NCBI GenBank assembly: GCA_012270135.1
Contig: JAAXIW010000059.1
Span: 1-7,512 of the forward strand
Origin: Brevundimonas sp.
GTDB taxonomy: Bacteria; Pseudomonadota; Alphaproteobacteria; Caulobacterales; Caulobacteraceae
Direction of reading: 5' to 3'
Length of the DNA: 7,512 nt
In this document: piece after piece, positions 6,236-7,512 of the stretch
Layout: the number at the start of each line of letters is the position of its first letter
How positions within the stretch are numbered: position 1 is the stretch's first letter
Program-made: the position numbers and the translations under genes
The notes under the pieces: generated by a model
Databases searched by the model: none
What the model was told of the DNA's origin: nothing
Seen by the model: the letters and a program-made list of their open reading frames with translations, nothing else

Positions 6236-6261
6236 TTGTCGGAGAGGCGCGGCGCTATGGT
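6236..6261 (+). promoter_or_regulatory. candidate housekeeping promoter of the PuuD-like gene
   Basis: TTGTCGG (6236-6242) matches six of seven positions of the Caulobacter housekeeping -35 (TTGACGS). After an 11-base spacer, GCTATGGT (6254-6261) matches the GCTA core and the W of the -10 (GCTANAWC). The spacing is within the 10-14 bases known for this promoter class. Transcription would start near 6268, about 30 bases before the ATG at 6301. It lies just after the hairpin that follows secF, so it would open a separate transcription unit. Confidence 0.5.
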
Positions 6262-6300
6262 CGCGCTTCAACGATTCTCGCCCGGGGAGGGGCGTCAGAC

Positions 6301-6924
6301 ATGTTCGGCAATCTGCTTTCGAACTTCCGCACCACCGTCCTGCTCAGCCTGGTGTTCGCGGGCGTGATGATCTTCGCCTTCGGCAGCGTGGCGCCGGGCG
6401 GCTTCGACCTGATCTTCTGGCAGGCGGTGTTCCGCTGGACCCACGTCGTGGCCGGCATCCTGTGGATCGGCCTGCTGTGGTATTTCAACTTCGTCCAGAT
6501 CCGGGTCATGCCGTCGATTCCGGCCGAGCTGAAGCCGGCGATCGGCAAGCACATCGCGCCCGAGGCCCTGTTCTGGTTCCGCTGGTCGGCGCTGGCCACG
6601 GTCGTCGCCGGCCTCGCCCTGGCCTTCAGCCGCGGCCACGCCTACGCCGTCGAGGTGCTGAGCTTCGGTCTGGTCGGCGGCCTGACCGAGGATCAGAAGG
6701 GCTACACCCTGCTGGGCATCGGCGTCTGGCTGGCCATCATCATGTTCCTCAATGTCTGGGGCATCATCTGGCCGAACCAGAAGCGGGCCCTGGGCATCGT
6801 TCCGGCCGAGGACGACGTCAAGGCGAAGGCGGCCCGCGTCGCCATGCTGGGCAGCCGCACCAACATGCTGCTGTCGCTGCCGATGCTGACGGCCATGGCG
6901 ATGTACCAGACCCTGTTTGGCTGA
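6301..6924 (+). CDS. membrane protein of the PuuD (urate hydroxylase) N-terminal family, short form
   Basis: The 207-residue integral membrane protein has about five helices (roughly 12-32, 38-62, 90-109, 134-157 and 188-205). RWTHVVAGILWIGLLWYFNF (45-64) and NVWGIIWPNQKRALG (151-165) are characteristic of the membrane domain in PuuD-type urate hydroxylases. Full-length PuuD has about eight helices plus a C-terminal cytochrome c domain. Here there is no CxxCH haem motif and the protein is about half as long, so urate oxidation should not be assumed; no other purine-catabolism gene is present in the window. His48, His84 and His113 are candidate metal or haem ligands. Some databases misname this family as an antitermination protein. 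The ATG at 6301 has GGGGAGG at 6284-6290, 10 bases upstream. The next gene overlaps its end by 8 bases. Confidence 0.85.
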   Translation: MFGNLLSNFRTTVLLSLVFAGVMIFAFGSVAPGGFDLIFWQAVFRWTHVVAGILWIGLLWYFNFVQIRVMPSIPAELKPAIGKHIAPEALFWFRWSALATVVAGLALAFSRGHAYAVEVLSFGLVGGLTEDQKGYTLLGIGVWLAIIMFLNVWGIIWPNQKRALGIVPAEDDVKAKAARVAMLGSRTNMLLSLPMLTAMAMYQTLFG

Positions 6925-7483
6925 TCCGGCCTCATCGCTGGACGAGCAGCTCCGCGCGGCCGACCCCGACCGCTGGCTGTCGAGCCGGTTCGTGGCGGAC
7001 GCGCGGGCGCGGGCGGCCCTGATCGCGCTCTATGCCTTCGAGGCGGAATTGCTGGCCATTCCGACGCGGGTCACCCAGCCGCTGCTGGCCGAGATGCGCT
7101 ATGTCTGGTGGCGCGACCAGATGGACGGGGTGTTCGCGGGTGAGCCGCGCAAGGGCCATCCGGTGCTGGAGGCCCTGACCGACGCCGTCGGGCGGCATGG
7201 GCTGGAGCGGGCGCCGTTCGAGGCCCTGATCGCGGCGCACATCGGCCGGGTGCACGGCGAGCCGCACGATCTGGACGCCTTCTACGTCGGGCCGATGCAG
7301 GTGGCGGCGAGACTGCTGGCCGGGCCGGGGCATGAGGCGGCGGTCGTCGAGGCCGGGCGGGGCTGGGGCTGGTCGCCGCCGGGCCGGGGCGAGGAGGCGC
7401 TGGCGGGAAATCCGCGCGCCCGCGCGTCCAAGCTGCGCGCCGCCGTCCGCACCGAGGCCCCTGTCTGGGAGGCCTCGGCATGA
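6917..7483 (+). CDS. short squalene/phytoene synthase-family protein, probably non-catalytic
   Basis: The 188-residue soluble, mostly helical protein matches the N-terminal half of the squalene/phytoene synthase fold: ADPDRWLSSRF (15-25), ALIALYAFEAEL (34-45) and EMRYVWWRDQMDG (59-71). True synthases carry two aspartate-rich motifs that bind magnesium-diphosphate. The first should lie near YAFEAEL, which has no DxxxD, and I see no second one. It therefore resembles the NDUFAF6-like branch, whose mitochondrial members help assemble respiratory complex I, more than an isoprenoid enzyme; this function is inference. The family is usually longer (about 220-280 residues), so the C-terminus may be reduced. 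No ATG fits the start. The TTG at 6917, overlapping the previous stop by 8 bases, gives the family-like N-terminus, but no clear ribosome binding site precedes it. The end overlaps the next gene (ATGA). Confidence 0.8.
   Translation: MADPASSLDEQLRAADPDRWLSSRFVADARARAALIALYAFEAELLAIPTRVTQPLLAEMRYVWWRDQMDGVFAGEPRKGHPVLEALTDAVGRHGLERAPFEALIAAHIGRVHGEPHDLDAFYVGPMQVAARLLAGPGHEAAVVEAGRGWGWSPPGRGEEALAGNPRARASKLRAAVRTEAPVWEASA
7467..7472 (+). promoter_or_regulatory. ribosome binding site of the gene starting at 7480
   Basis: GGGAGG lies 7 bases before the ATG at 7480, a near-ideal Shine-Dalgarno site inside the end of the preceding gene. Together with the ATGA overlap it supports a real start there despite the few codons visible. 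Confidence 0.6.
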
Positions 7484-7512
7484 GGATCTCGGAGGTCTTC
7501 CATCGCCTCGTG
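7480..7512 (+). CDS. 5' end of a further gene (partial, unidentified)
   Basis: The ATG at 7480 overlaps the stop of the squalene-synthase-family gene (ATGA) and has a strong GGGAGG site 7 bases upstream. Eleven codons are visible, reading MRISEVFHRLV, with no stop before the window edge. The sequence is too short to assign a family. The overlap suggests it is co-transcribed and translationally coupled with the gene before it. Confidence 0.6.
   Translation, partial: MRISEVFHRLV

Noticed and set aside
6102..7022. A 306-codon open frame on the plus strand across the secF end and the PuuD-like gene
   Set aside because: It is out of frame with the recognisable membrane protein, Arg/Gly/Pro-rich and without family signature. 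It is a shadow frame.
1..7512. Mobile element, CRISPR array, tRNA/rRNA gene or defence system
   Set aside because: I found no transposase, terminal repeats, regularly spaced repeats, tRNA-like cloverleaf or anomalous composition. All genes read in one direction with uniform codon use.

Overview
The window is a very GC-rich, densely packed stretch of bacterial chromosome in which every supported gene is read on the + strand. Gene content and order point to an alphaproteobacterium of the Caulobacterales; a Brevundimonas- or Caulobacter-like organism is the best guess. This rests on surE-pcm-LysM/LytM gene-yajC-secD-secF-squalene-synthase-family gene, the high G+C at third codon positions, and one promoter close to the Caulobacter housekeeping sigma consensus. 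The genus is inference.

Layout: (1) the last codons of an upstream gene, most likely serS (1-37). (2) A small lipoprotein of unknown function (42-449), whose translation start region is nearly repeated inside the gene. (3) surE (510-1301) and pcm (1298-1942), overlapping by 4 bases: a nucleotidase and a protein-repair methyltransferase. (4) A lipoprotein with one LysM and one degenerate LytM domain (2046-3122), a NlpD/DipM-type cell-division factor. (5) yajC (3234-3560), secD (3593-5185) and secF (5191-6174), encoding the accessory complex of the Sec translocon. (6) A 207-residue membrane protein matching only the membrane part of the PuuD family (6301-6924), behind a good promoter candidate. 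(7) A short squalene/phytoene-synthase-family protein lacking the usual aspartate motifs (6917-7483). (8) The first 11 codons of another gene (7480 to the window end).

How the genes fit together: surE, pcm and the NlpD-type gene keep the order known from gammaproteobacteria (surE-pcm-nlpD-rpoS), here followed by the secDF operon instead of rpoS. The division lipoprotein would itself be exported through the Sec machinery encoded just downstream. The last three genes overlap or nearly touch and form a second transcription unit, probably starting from the promoter at 6236-6261.

This is mostly conserved housekeeping DNA. I found no mobile element, CRISPR array, RNA gene or defence system. The points most worth a second look are the loss of LytM catalytic residues, the duplicated start module in the small lipoprotein gene, the reduced PuuD-like and squalene-synthase-like proteins, and several intergenic inverted repeats without T-tracts.
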